Below are positions 30,544 through 39,135 of a DNA stretch of 45,760 nucleotides, piece by piece. The position numbers and the translations under genes are program-made. This stretch comes from Bacillota bacterium. Its GTDB lineage: Bacteria; Bacillota; Clostridia; Tissierellales; Sedimentibacteraceae. The number at the start of each line of letters is the position of its first letter. Within the stretch, counting starts at the first letter, position 1. The stretch is from NCBI GenBank assembly GCA_023453025.1, contig JAEXUD010000056.1, positions 1 through 45,760 of the forward strand, written 5' to 3'. Under the pieces are notes generated by a model. It was not told where the DNA came from and made no database searches. It saw only the letters and a program-made list of their open reading frames with translations.

Positions 30544-31485
30544 ATGAGGTCTAAAAAATTAATAATAATATTATTTACCTTAATTATAATATCAGTAATA
30601 TTATTCTTTGGGAATTTTCGTGATAATTATATTCATACAGTGAACGTAGATGATACATGGATTTATGATTTAGGATATGGGGAGGAGCAGGTTCACCAGC
30701 TTACATTCAACTGGCCGGGAGATAGAAGCTGTCCCGAAATACCTGTAAATATTAATAACAAAATTTATGAATTAGGTCTTGATACAGGATGCGGAGCCGG
30801 TATATTTTTTACCAATGTAATTGAAGATGAACTCAATTATGTGCTTTTAGGTGAGGCAGAAGCGTTGAACAGAGACGGTTCTCACCGTGGTTGGAATAAA
30901 CGTATTATTATTGACGAGTTTACTGTATTTGGCGATAAATACAACAACATAGAAACCACTATATCTGATTGGAACATATATTCTTCAGAAAAATTTAACG
31001 GAACAATTGGTCTTACATATTTTAAATCCAAAACAATTACACTTGATTATGCCGGACATAGGATTGCAGTAAGCAATAATCCTATTGATTATAACAATTT
31101 AAATTCAGATAAATATATAGTGCTGCCATTACACAGGACAACTACTAAAAATCAGGAATCACTGCCATTCTTTGAAGCAGAATTAAACGGAGAAGAGGTT
31201 ATTGTATACATGGATACAGGTAAAAACTATTCGTATGTGTATAATTCTGCTGTTACAAGTATTATGGCTGATAAACCGAATAATTTCATTGATGTGCCCA
31301 TTAAAATCGGCAGCATTGAAATGACATTAAGCGAGGTGGTTGAAATAAATGATATGGCTCAGGCACAAGGGTTGCCACATCCCACAATGATTGAATTTAA
31401 TTCTGACCAACTATGGAAAAATAAATTATTGGTGACGCTTGATTTGATTGACCAAAAGATAATTTTTCACAGATTAGTTAAGTAA
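30544..31485 (+). CDS. Retropepsin-like aspartic protease, membrane anchored
   Basis: A 313-residue protein with one N-terminal helix (about 5-23) and an extracytoplasmic remainder. Two Asp-Thr-Gly motifs are seen, LDTGCGAG (Asp80) and YMDTGKN (Asp224), each inside a repeat of the pattern NINNKIYEL.LDTG and ELNGEEVIVYMDTG. The protein therefore contains two retropepsin-like lobes in one chain, like a pepsin-style pseudodimer. Such proteins are annotated as aspartyl-protease-like in Firmicutes without a known substrate. Whether both lobes are active is not certain. An MBL hydrolase gene follows after 17 nt. Confidence 0.7.
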   Translation: MRSKKLIIILFTLIIISVILFFGNFRDNYIHTVNVDDTWIYDLGYGEEQVHQLTFNWPGDRSCPEIPVNINNKIYELGLDTGCGAGIFFTNVIEDELNYVLLGEAEALNRDGSHRGWNKRIIIDEFTVFGDKYNNIETTISDWNIYSSEKFNGTIGLTYFKSKTITLDYAGHRIAVSNNPIDYNNLNSDKYIVLPLHRTTTKNQESLPFFEAELNGEEVIVYMDTGKNYSYVYNSAVTSIMADKPNNFIDVPIKIGSIEMTLSEVVEINDMAQAQGLPHPTMIEFNSDQLWKNKLLVTLDLIDQKIIFHRLVK

Positions 31486-31502
31486 AAAGGCAGGAGGAGA
31501 TA

Positions 31503-32150
31503 ATGAAAGTTCAAGAAATAAAAAGCAGGGGTATTTTATTCACATATGATGAATTGGAGTGGGATTTAAATTTTTATTTAATAAAGGGCAGAAAAAATAA
31601 TTATGTGATAGATACAGGCTTGGGTCCTCAGAATGTTGGCAGTGCTATGGAGTATATAAAAAATGACAGCAGGAGGACTATTGTTATAAATACACATTAT
31701 CACTGGGATCATATATGGGGGAACTGCTCCTTTGAGAATTGCATAATCGTGTCTCATGCATTATGCAGAGAGATGATTTTGAGAGAGTGGTACGGGATGA
31801 TGCACAGAAACAGCCGATACAGCCGCGGGATAGTTGAGATGTGCCTTCCGAATTTAGTTTTTGAAAATGAGCTGTATTTTCCTGAGGATAAAATCAGGAT
31901 ATTTCATACTCCAGGTCACACAGTTGATTCAATAAGCATTATGGATGAAGAAGATGGCGTGCTTGTGCTTGCGGATAATATTGGTGACAACATGGATGAG
32001 ATTGTTCCAAGCATAAGTTGTGAAAAAGACGTGTATATAGGAACAATGGAGAAATACGAGAAAATGGATTTTGACATTTGCATTTCAGGACATAATAAGG
32101 TGCTGGGTAAAGATGTAATTCATGAAATCCTAGAATGCATAATTTTATGA
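31503..32150 (+). CDS. MBL-fold metallo-hydrolase
   Basis: A 215-residue soluble hydrolase. It has the classic metal motif NTHYHWDHIWGN (about 59-70), a second ligand region HTPGHTVDS (about 135-143), the bridging Asp in LADNIGDN and a final SGHNK histidine. This is a complete dinuclear MBL site of the glyoxalase II-like type. The substrate is unknown. GGAGGAGATA precedes the ATG. It lies between the aspartic protease gene and a flavodoxin gene with gaps of 17 and 15 nt, so the three may be cotranscribed. Confidence 0.85.
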   Translation: MKVQEIKSRGILFTYDELEWDLNFYLIKGRKNNYVIDTGLGPQNVGSAMEYIKNDSRRTIVINTHYHWDHIWGNCSFENCIIVSHALCREMILREWYGMMHRNSRYSRGIVEMCLPNLVFENELYFPEDKIRIFHTPGHTVDSISIMDEEDGVLVLADNIGDNMDEIVPSISCEKDVYIGTMEKYEKMDFDICISGHNKVLGKDVIHEILECIIL

Positions 32151-32165
32151 GAGGAAATATAGCAT

Positions 32166-32636
32166 ATGAAAAAAGCACTGGTGGTTTATTATTCGCTTTT
32201 TCAGAATACAATGAACCTGGCATTTGAGATTGCAGAGCAGATAGATGGCGATATAAGGGAATTAGTGCCCGACAATAATTATTCCTTTGATTACAATACA
32301 GCGGTTAAGGAAGTAAGAAACCAGATTGACCGGGGATTTTGCCCTAAGCTGATTTCAGGAAATGAACCTGTAGATGATTATCAAACAATATTTATAGGTA
32401 CACCGAATTGGTTTAAAACATTGGCTCCGCCTGTTACGAGCTTTATCAGGCAGCATGATTTATCAGGCAAAACTATTATTCCTTTTTGTACCCACGGAGG
32501 TGGAGGGTTTGGGCAAATTGAAAAGAATATTGCTAAAGAGTGCCCGGACTCCATAATCGTGCCCGGTATTGCTGTGAATGGCATTGCAGAGCCGGAAGAA
32601 GTCAGAAAATGGCTCAGTGATATAGCTAAACTCTGA
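32166..32636 (+). CDS. Flavodoxin family protein
   Basis: A 156-residue FMN-binding fold. It starts ALVVYYSLFQNTMNLAFEIA (the phosphate loop, with the less common S-L-F-Q-N-T in place of SxTGNT). IFIGTPNWFKTLAPPVTSFI and FCTHGGGGFGQIEKNI shape the isoalloxazine site, as in the Flavodoxin_4 group. It probably transfers electrons or reduces a small substrate. The last gene of the three-gene run. Confidence 0.82.
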   Translation: MKKALVVYYSLFQNTMNLAFEIAEQIDGDIRELVPDNNYSFDYNTAVKEVRNQIDRGFCPKLISGNEPVDDYQTIFIGTPNWFKTLAPPVTSFIRQHDLSGKTIIPFCTHGGGGFGQIEKNIAKECPDSIIVPGIAVNGIAEPEEVRKWLSDIAKL

Positions 32637-32844
32637 TTACAAATGCGAGGTATGGCTTCCGATAATTAAGAAGTAATAAATTGCAGTCTCATGTCACATC
32701 TGCAATTGTCCATTAAATAATTAATAAAATCAGATATAAACTCTTCCTATATCCAGCTGAAAATTTTATGTATTAGCCAATAACAATTAAACATGGTAGC
32801 ATATTATTGTAAGTTATAAGAAATATATGAAGAGAGGAAGACAT
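32637..32844. other. Intergenic region before the leader peptide
   Basis: No gene and no clear riboswitch. A SAM- or S-box-like fold was looked for and not found. Confidence 0.4.
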
Positions 32845-32895
32845 ATGAGAATTGTCCAATTCAGGCGACGTGTTGCGATTTATTATATAATGTGA
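32845..32895 (+). CDS. Possible 16-residue leader peptide upstream of the sulfhydrylase gene
   Basis: An ATG preceded by AGAGAGGAAG at 7-14 nt opens 16 codons that read MRIVQFRRRVAIYYIM, ending 73 nt before the sulfhydrylase start. The RRRV core recalls the R-R-H-V-D leader peptides found before actinobacterial sulfur genes, but has no Cys. Translation is not proven. A control role is an inference from position. Confidence 0.4.
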   Translation: MRIVQFRRRVAIYYIM

Positions 32896-32968
32896 TTATA
32901 ATTAAGAGTTTAAGGAAAATAGAAAATAAGCAGATATATAAATACAGATTAGACGGAGGAGCAATATT

Positions 32969-34276
32969 ATGAGTAAAAAAATATATTCAGAAAGAAACTT
33001 TAAATTTGAAACATTACAGCTTCATGTAGGACAAGAGAGTCCTGACTCTGCTACAGACGCAAGAGCGGTTCCTATTTATCAGACATCCTCATATGTTTTT
33101 CATAACAGTGAACACGCAGCAGATAGATTTGGACTGAGGGATGCCGGAAATATTTATGGAAGGCTTACAAATCCCACACAAGATGTATTTGAAAAAAGAA
33201 TAGCCGCTCTTGAGGGCGGTGTTGCAGCATTGGCAGTGGCATCAGGAGCTGCTGCTGTGGCTTATACGTTTCAGAATCTTGCACGGGCAGGCGAGCATAT
33301 TGTATCAGCCAAAAATATTTACGGCGGAACCTATAACCTTTTGGCGCATACACTTCCGGAATACGGTATTTCAACGACATTCGTGAATCCTTTTGACTAT
33401 GAGGAGGTTGAAAATGCAGTTAAGGGCAATACAAAAGCGATATTTATCGAAACGCTGGGTAATCCAAACTCAGACGTTGTGGATATTGAGAAGCTTGCAG
33501 AGGTTGCACATTTACACAATATACCATTAGTAATCGATAATACATTTGCTACGCCTTATCTTGTTCGACCCATTGAATATGGAGCAGATATCGTAGTTCA
33601 TTCTGCTACGAAATTTATAGGAGGACATGGAACGGCAATAGGCGGAGTTATAGTTGACAGCGGAAAATTTGACTGGGAGGCAAGCGGAAAATTTCCTTCA
33701 CTGACAGAACCTAATTCCAGTTATCACGGCATAAGCTTTTCAAAGGCAGTGGGTGCGGCTGCATTTGTAACAAAAATCAGGGCAATACTTCTTCGCGACA
33801 CAGGAGCCGCCATTTCTCCGTTCCATTCATTTTTGTTTCTGCAGGGGCTGGAAACTTTGTCTTTGAGAGTGGAACGCCATGTGGAAAATGCAATTAAGGT
33901 AGTTGAATATTTGAACAATCATCCGCAGGTGGATAAAGTGAATCATCCGTCATTATCAGACGATCCGGTACAAAGAGAGCTGTATAAGAAATATTTTCCA
34001 AATGGTGGTGGATCGATATTCACATTTGAAATAAAAGGTGACTCTCAAAAAGCAAAAGATTTTATCGATAATCTTGAACTTTTTTCACTGCTCGCTAATG
34101 TGGCCGATGTAAAATCACTTGTAATTCATCCTGCATCCACAACACACTCGCAGCTTAACGAAGCCGAGCTGCTGGATCAGGGAATTAAGCCATCTACAGT
34201 CAGATTGTCCATAGGCGTTGAAAATGTTGATGATATTATAGAAGATTTGAAAGAAGCATTTAAAGCAGTTAAGTAA
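32969..34276 (+). CDS. O-acetylhomoserine aminocarboxypropyltransferase / sulfhydrylase
   Basis: A 435-residue PLP enzyme of the Cys/Met metabolism family. It makes homocysteine from O-acetylhomoserine and sulfide, and in some species cysteine from O-acetylserine. Visible marks are FETLQLHVGQE at the start, YGRLTNPTQDVFEKRIAALEGG, DNTFATPYLVRP and the PLP lysine in HSATKFIGGHG (about 211-221). The C-terminal IHPASTTHSQL and RLSIGVENVDDI are also typical. The length fits the OAH sulfhydrylases rather than the shorter cystathionine lyases. GGAGGAGC precedes the ATG. A terminator follows. A short ORF upstream may act as a leader. Confidence 0.93.
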   Translation: MSKKIYSERNFKFETLQLHVGQESPDSATDARAVPIYQTSSYVFHNSEHAADRFGLRDAGNIYGRLTNPTQDVFEKRIAALEGGVAALAVASGAAAVAYTFQNLARAGEHIVSAKNIYGGTYNLLAHTLPEYGISTTFVNPFDYEEVENAVKGNTKAIFIETLGNPNSDVVDIEKLAEVAHLHNIPLVIDNTFATPYLVRPIEYGADIVVHSATKFIGGHGTAIGGVIVDSGKFDWEASGKFPSLTEPNSSYHGISFSKAVGAAAFVTKIRAILLRDTGAAISPFHSFLFLQGLETLSLRVERHVENAIKVVEYLNNHPQVDKVNHPSLSDDPVQRELYKKYFPNGGGSIFTFEIKGDSQKAKDFIDNLELFSLLANVADVKSLVIHPASTTHSQLNEAELLDQGIKPSTVRLSIGVENVDDIIEDLKEAFKAVK

Positions 34277-34306
34277 AATATAGATCCATAATTTAATATT
34301 ACAATG

Positions 34307-34346
34307 AAAAGCACTCCTTTACTGGAATATGGTAAGGAGTGCTTTT
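34307..34346 (+). terminator. Terminator after the sulfhydrylase gene
   Basis: AAAAGCACTCCTTTAC / GTAAGGAGTGCTTTT with one bulge and a 9-nt loop. A T run ends the right arm. It faces the convergent CLC gene. Confidence 0.75.
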
Positions 34347-34395
34347 GGGTTCATCGGGTTCATCCACACTGAAGTGGTCGTCCCCGAAATGGGGG

Positions 34396-35652
34396 TTATT
34401 TTGCGTTTATGTTGATGAACTCTGCTTTTAATTTCGAATAAACTATTTTCTGGCTTGAGTAAAGCCCGTAGTAGCCCGACAGCATGTAGCTTACACTGCA
34501 TGCTATTGCAAACAGCAATAGTCCTTCGACGCCAAATAGTTCAATGCTTAAGATTATTGAAGCAATTGGTGCATTTACTACTCCGCAGAACAATGCTACA
34601 AGACCTATGGCTGCAGAGAATCCGGGGTCCAGGCCGAGGAGGCCTCCGACAAAACATCCAAAGGTTGCTCCGATAAAGAATGTAGGGACAATTTCTCCTC
34701 CTTTAAAGCCGGCACCTATGGTTATTGCAGTAAATATAATTTTAAGTAAGAATGCTTCGGGTTTTACAATACCGTTCATGGCATTTGCTACAATATCCAT
34801 TCCTGCGCCATTGTAATCACCGGTTTTTAGCAATATTGTAAGAATTACTATTATCAGTCCGCCTACAAAACCTCTTTTATAGCCATTTTGCAGTTTGTGT
34901 TCCATAAAATGTTCTGTCTTGTGCATAGTGACACAAAATATAATACTTACTGCTGCGCAAAGTGCAGCAAGTGCAACGGTTTGTATTATTGCTGTTAAAG
35001 AAAGAGCAGGGATTATGCTTAATGTATAGCGTACCGGTTCAACACCGAAATGCAGGGACACAGCATATGCTACCAGGGATGAAACCAAGCACGGAACAAG
35101 GCTGGAATAATAAATAACTCCAATACTTATAACTTCCATGGCAAAGAGTGTTGCAGTCAATGGTGTGCCAAACAATGCTGAGAACACCCCACTCATTCCG
35201 CAAAGAACAATCAGATGCATATCTTTGTTATCTAAATGAAAAATTCTGCCTGCCAGGGACCCAATACTGCCTCCCAGCTGCAATGCGGCACCCTCTCTGC
35301 CTGCAGAGCCTCCCAGTAAATGCGTAATAACAGTGCTGATAAAAATCAGGGGAGCTAATTTGAAGGGAACATGGTCATCAGTTCGAATTGAATTAATAAT
35401 TTGATTAGTTCCGGTTGAGTCATACATTTTAAATAATTTATAAAATACTACAATTGCAATTCCGCCGGCTGGCAATAAATATATTATCCAGCTGTTCATC
35501 AACCTGAATTCTGTTGCCTTTTCAACACTCACATGAAACATGGTTCCTATGAATCCGCCAATTAGTCCGGTTATACTGGCAAATATAACCCATTTGATAA
35601 ATGTTTTAATATAATTCTTGGCTGAACTATATTTTCTGTTTAATAATTCCAA
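34396..35652 (-). CDS. CLC-family anion transporter, resembling the CLC-F (fluoride/proton antiporter) branch
   Basis: About 418 residues of membrane helices. GGSAGREGAALQLGGS carries the gating glutamate in the GREG motif, and GAGFKGGEIVPTFFIGATFG is present near the end. The usual chloride filter GSGIP is replaced by STGTNQII, and GGEIVP occurs instead of GxFxP. Both are features of the CLC-F group that exports fluoride, so I favour that over a chloride channel, though only by motif comparison. A TTG at 35652 after AGGAAGTG is my preferred start. A TTG 18 nt upstream is the alternative. Confidence 0.8.
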   Translation of the reverse strand: MELLNRKYSSAKNYIKTFIKWVIFASITGLIGGFIGTMFHVSVEKATEFRLMNSWIIYLLPAGGIAIVVFYKLFKMYDSTGTNQIINSIRTDDHVPFKLAPLIFISTVITHLLGGSAGREGAALQLGGSIGSLAGRIFHLDNKDMHLIVLCGMSGVFSALFGTPLTATLFAMEVISIGVIYYSSLVPCLVSSLVAYAVSLHFGVEPVRYTLSIIPALSLTAIIQTVALAALCAAVSIIFCVTMHKTEHFMEHKLQNGYKRGFVGGLIIVILTILLKTGDYNGAGMDIVANAMNGIVKPEAFLLKIIFTAITIGAGFKGGEIVPTFFIGATFGCFVGGLLGLDPGFSAAIGLVALFCGVVNAPIASIILSIELFGVEGLLLFAIACSVSYMLSGYYGLYSSQKIVYSKLKAEFININAK

Positions 35653-35670
35653 GCTAACACTTCCTATCAA

Positions 35671-35988
35671 TTAATATACCGCAGATTATTGTATCACTTT
35701 TATAAAATTTGTCAAAAATATTTTATCCATATTTATGGTATAATACATTTTCCAAATAAAAAGCCGCAGCTAAGCGACTTTTATCGATATCAATATAAAA
35801 ATTATTAATCTGTATAAAATAATATTATCACAGCTTAAACAACTTGTCAAACGATTGAAAATTGAAAAACATAGTTTTATTAATAAAATTAGTTAATTTC
35901 TAATCTATTTTTAATTAATCATTCAATGATAATTAATTATTTGATTGTATATTAGTGATACAGAAAAAATAAAATTTGGAGGCAAATA
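35671..35988. other. Divergent regulatory gap between CLC and DUF4342 genes
   Basis: AT-rich. It contains a hairpin AAAAGCCGC / GCGACTTTT (35758-35780) followed by TTTTTATTT on the minus strand, lying upstream of the CLC gene. A minus-strand TTGACA (35850-35845) with TAATAT 17 nt on (35827-35822) could drive a short leader into it. An extended -10 (TGGTATAAT, near 35736) is on the + strand. No fluoride riboswitch consensus is present. Confidence 0.4.
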
Positions 35989-36477
35989 ATGAAAGTAACA
36001 TTGGAACAAATCGATGAGCTTAGAAATAGGGTTAACGTAAGCTATGAAGAAGCAAAGCGCACATTGGAAAAAAATGAAGGTGACCTGATAAAATCAATAA
36101 TAGAGCTTGAAAAGAAAAAGGGAAGAAAAAATGAATACAAGGGAAGCTTTACAAGCTTTACTGACAGGCTTTTGTCCTTGAAGATGTCTGTTAAAAATAA
36201 AGAGGGAGAAACCCTTATCAATTTACCATTATTGTTGGTATTAATTGTTTTCGCAATGGCATTTTGGGTTGTTCTGTTTTGTTTAATGCTGGCTATACTT
36301 ACTTCATGTAAAATTAAAATCTACAGAGACAAAAATCCTTTAAATGTAAACAGCTTGAAAAAAAATATGAAGGAAACTGTTGATAAAATCAAGGTTAAAT
36401 CAGAAGAGATAATCAAGGTTGATGAGGAAGAAGAAGTTAATAATAATTCTGAAGAAAACGAAATAATCATAGAATAA
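35989..36477 (+). CDS. DUF4342 protein with UBA-like N-terminal domain
   Basis: A 162-residue protein. The N-terminus (about 5-40) reads IDELRNRVNVSYEEAKRTLE with the UBA-like pattern VSYEEAKRTLEKNEGDLIKSIIELE, as in DUF4342 proteins. One membrane helix follows (about 75-103). The C-terminus is charged and helical, rich in Glu/Lys. Function unknown. It is monocistronic and ends at a clear terminator. Confidence 0.82.
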   Translation: MKVTLEQIDELRNRVNVSYEEAKRTLEKNEGDLIKSIIELEKKKGRKNEYKGSFTSFTDRLLSLKMSVKNKEGETLINLPLLLVLIVFAMAFWVVLFCLMLAILTSCKIKIYRDKNPLNVNSLKKNMKETVDKIKVKSEEIIKVDEEEEVNNNSEENEIIIE

Positions 36478-36481
36478 AACG

Positions 36482-36512
36482 AATATCAGGTCATTGACCT
36501 GATATTTGTTTT
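36482..36512 (+). terminator. Terminator after the DUF4342 gene
   Basis: ATATCAGGTC / GACCTGATAT with a 3-nt loop, then TTGTTTT. Confidence 0.8.
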
Positions 36513-36551
36513 AAAAATTGATATGTGGATTTATGTAAATATAAAGAAAAT

Positions 36552-36580
36552 TTGATATTGATGGCAATAAATAGTATAAT
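36552..36580 (+). promoter_or_regulatory. Promoter of the two-component operon
   Basis: TTGATA, a 17-nt spacer and TATAAT at 36575-36580, 23 nt before the response-regulator start. Confidence 0.65.
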
Positions 36581-36603
36581 GGTTAAAAAACATGAGGGCA
36601 TTT

Positions 36604-37290
36604 ATGGATAAAAAGAAAATTTTAATAGTAGAAGATGAGCAAAAAATAGCCAGATTTTTGGAACTGGAATTAAAATATGAAGGTTATGATGTAGTTATAG
36701 CGAATAACGGAAGAGACGGACTTGAAAAAGGAAGGGGAGAGGATGTTGAGTTAATTATTCTTGACCTGATGCTTCCCGGATTAAGCGGAATAGAGGTATG
36801 CAGAAGATTACGGCAGACATCTGATGTTCCGATTATTATGCTTACAGCAAAGGATGATATATCGGATAAAGTAACAGGTCTTGATATAGGAGCAGATGAT
36901 TATATGACAAAGCCTTTTGCTGTTGAAGAGCTTCTGGCAAGAATCAGGGTTTTATTGAAAAGATCTAAAAACAGCAGGGAAAAGTCAGAATCTTCTTCTA
37001 TTGAAATAGGAAAGCTAAAGCTATGCAAAAACAATTACAAGGTTGAATATGACAGCGAAAATGTAGATTTAACAAAAAAAGAATTTGAGCTTTTGGAATT
37101 TATGATGATCAATAAAAATATTGTATTGACGAGAGAAAAAATTCTCGACAAGGTATGGGGCTACGATTATTTTGGAGATACAAACATCATTGATGTCTAT
37201 GTAAGATATCTAAGAAGCAAAATAGACCAGAAATATAATATAAATCTCATAGAAACTGTAAGAGGCGTAGGCTATATAATAAGGGATTAA
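36604..37290 (+). CDS. OmpR/PhoB-family response regulator
   Basis: A 228-residue two-domain regulator. The receiver domain (about 1-120) has KKILIVEDE, the phospho-acceptor in LIILDLMLPG (Asp54), Thr in MLTAKDD and Lys in YMTKPF. The C-terminal winged helix (about 130-228) has LTKKEFELLEFM and YVRYLRSKI with a RGVGYII ending. I choose the ATG at 36604, 5 nt after GAGGG. An upstream ATG at 36592 has no ribosome site. The kinase gene follows after 9 nt. The stimulus is unknown. Confidence 0.93.
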   Translation: MDKKKILIVEDEQKIARFLELELKYEGYDVVIANNGRDGLEKGRGEDVELIILDLMLPGLSGIEVCRRLRQTSDVPIIMLTAKDDISDKVTGLDIGADDYMTKPFAVEELLARIRVLLKRSKNSREKSESSSIEIGKLKLCKNNYKVEYDSENVDLTKKEFELLEFMMINKNIVLTREKILDKVWGYDYFGDTNIIDVYVRYLRSKIDQKYNINLIETVRGVGYIIRD

Positions 37291-37299
37291 AAAAACATT

Positions 37300-38703
37300 A
37301 TGATTAGATTACTGTTAAAAGCATTGCTCAACTTGATTTTATATCCGTTCAGATTAATATTGAAGCTATTTATAAGTCTTTTAAAAAGACTTAGATTTTC
37401 TATTGCCTTTAAAATTTCAACTTCATATTTTTTAATATATGTTATAATTATAATGATAGTTGCTATTACTACATCAGCCGGATACTTGGTATTTGAATTT
37501 GAAAAATTTCAAACAGAAATAATAAATGAAGATGTTGAGGAAATTATTCAGGAATTCCCGGATTTTAATATTGAAGGAAAAACCCATAAAATAAACTCTG
37601 TTGAAATATATGACAGCAGCTTAAATCAGATCTATCCTTCAAATAACGAAAAGAGATACTCAGATAATATAATTGTAATAATGGAAGAATTGATTTATAA
37701 TAAGGAATATAAATATTCAACAAGCTTTTATTCTGATAATGCACAATATTATTTAAATATAAACTACAACGCCGAATCCATGATCGGAGATGCTTATAGA
37801 ATAGCATTTCTGGTAATGATGTCAGGAGCAATCGGTCTTTTATTGTTTGCACCCATTGTTTCAAGAACCAGCTACAGGATGATTGGGCCTATTAAAAATA
37901 TGACTGAAATAACAAAGACAATTACAGTCAATAATATTAACACAAGACTGGACATAAAGGGTACTCAGGATGAATTAAAAGAGCTGTCTCAAACCTTCAA
38001 TGAGATGATGGACAGAATAGAGGAAGGCTATAAAACTCAGCAGCAATTTGTATCGGATGCTTCTCATGAGCTCAGAACTCCAATAGCCGTTATCAAAGGA
38101 TATGTGAATATGCTTGACAGATGGGGGAAAAATGACAGGGCAGTTTTAGAAGAATCTATAGCTGCAATAAAAAATGAGACAGAAAACATGCAGGATTTGA
38201 TTGAAAAGCTTTTGTTTATAGCCAGAAGTGATAAAAGCACATTGATATACACAAAGGAAGATTTTAAAATATGTACAATATTGCATGAAATTGAAAAAGA
38301 AACAAAAATGATAGATTCAAAGCACAGACTATATTTTCAATTTTATGATGATGCCAATGTCTATGCTGACAAAAACAGAATAAAACAGGCAATAAGAATT
38401 CTCATAGACAATGCCATTAAGTTTACTCCACAGGACGAATATATTATGGTTTCAGGCTTTATACAGGATGACTACTATGTAATTAAGATTGAGGATACGG
38501 GAATAGGAATCGAAAAGAAGGATTTGGAAAAAATATTTGAAAGACTTTACAGGGCAGAGCAGTCAAGAAGCAAGGAAATAGGAGGACACGGACTCGGTCT
38601 TTCAATTGCAAAAATAATTATCCTTGGACATAAGGGGAAAATCAGAGTAAAGAGCACTGTAGGAAAAGGCTCCGAATTTTCAATAATGCTTCCATATATA
38701 TAA
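37300..38703 (+). CDS. Sensor histidine kinase
   Basis: A 467-residue membrane kinase. Two helices (about 36-60 and 165-187) flank an extracytoplasmic loop of about 100 residues. A HAMP domain (about 190-240) follows, then the HisKA box SDASHELRTPIAV (His near 255). The ATPase has N (IDNAIKFTP), G1 (EDTGIGIEKKD), F (IFERLYR) and G2 (GHGLGLSIAK) motifs. It phosphorylates the regulator 9 nt upstream. It lies directly before the spoIIA genes, but a functional link is not shown. Confidence 0.93.
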   Translation: MIRLLLKALLNLILYPFRLILKLFISLLKRLRFSIAFKISTSYFLIYVIIIMIVAITTSAGYLVFEFEKFQTEIINEDVEEIIQEFPDFNIEGKTHKINSVEIYDSSLNQIYPSNNEKRYSDNIIVIMEELIYNKEYKYSTSFYSDNAQYYLNINYNAESMIGDAYRIAFLVMMSGAIGLLLFAPIVSRTSYRMIGPIKNMTEITKTITVNNINTRLDIKGTQDELKELSQTFNEMMDRIEEGYKTQQQFVSDASHELRTPIAVIKGYVNMLDRWGKNDRAVLEESIAAIKNETENMQDLIEKLLFIARSDKSTLIYTKEDFKICTILHEIEKETKMIDSKHRLYFQFYDDANVYADKNRIKQAIRILIDNAIKFTPQDEYIMVSGFIQDDYYVIKIEDTGIGIEKKDLEKIFERLYRAEQSRSKEIGGHGLGLSIAKIIILGHKGKIRVKSTVGKGSEFSIMLPYI

Positions 38704-38775
38704 ATAATAATTTAAAATAAAATAATAATCGACAAATAACAACAAAAGAAGTCAAGGAAAAATCCTTTTAAAAAT

Positions 38776-38803
38776 TGTATAATAGCTTGTACACTATTAT
38801 ACA
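38776..38803. promoter_or_regulatory. 10-bp perfect inverted repeat upstream of spoIIAA
   Basis: TGTATAATAG / CTATTATACA with an 8-nt loop, just before the ribosome site. It could be an operator or a leader hairpin. A weak sigma-H-like pattern AAGGAAAAA lies just upstream (near 38755). Spo0H-type control of spoIIA is known in Bacillus. Confidence 0.5.
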
Positions 38804-38820
38804 GAAGGGATTTGAGAAGA

Positions 38821-39126
38821 GTGAATTTAGAATTTATTGAATCTGGACAAGTCTTGACAATCAAACTCAAGGGAGAACTGGATCACCACAGCGCAGATGA
38901 AACAAGAGTGATGATTGATGAAAAAATTAATGAAGGAAAATTTAATAAAATAGTTATAGATTTCAAAAACATTGATTTTATCGACAGTTCTGGAATAGGT
39001 TTTGTAATCGGACGTTACAAGGTAATAAGAAAACGAAATGGAGTAATTGAAATTATTAATGCCAATAAGAAAGTAAGAAAAATTCTTGACATGAGCGGCA
39101 TAGGAAAAATAATTGAAATTAAATAG
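38821..39126 (+). CDS. spoIIAA: Anti-sigma F factor antagonist SpoIIAA
   Basis: A 101-residue STAS-domain protein that releases sigma F by capturing SpoIIAB. LTIKLKGELDHHSADETR and IDFIDSSGIGFVIGRYK are diagnostic, and the phosphorylated serine is Ser57 by this numbering. I choose GTG at 38821, 11 nt after GAAGGG. A TTG 9 nt earlier is too close to that site. It is paired with spoIIAB after 9 nt. The expected third gene of the operon, sigF, is not present downstream. Confidence 0.93.
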   Translation: MNLEFIESGQVLTIKLKGELDHHSADETRVMIDEKINEGKFNKIVIDFKNIDFIDSSGIGFVIGRYKVIRKRNGVIEIINANKKVRKILDMSGIGKIIEIK

Positions 39127-39135
39127 GGGGATAAA

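Noticed and set aside
32637..32968. S-box (SAM) riboswitch or cysteine T-box before the sulfhydrylase gene
   Set aside because: There is no GGTGGNACC T-box core, no S-box pattern and no terminator near the start codon.
35671..35830. Fluoride riboswitch upstream of the CLC gene
   Set aside because: I looked for the conserved GGNGATGG...GCTGATG pattern on the minus strand and did not find it.
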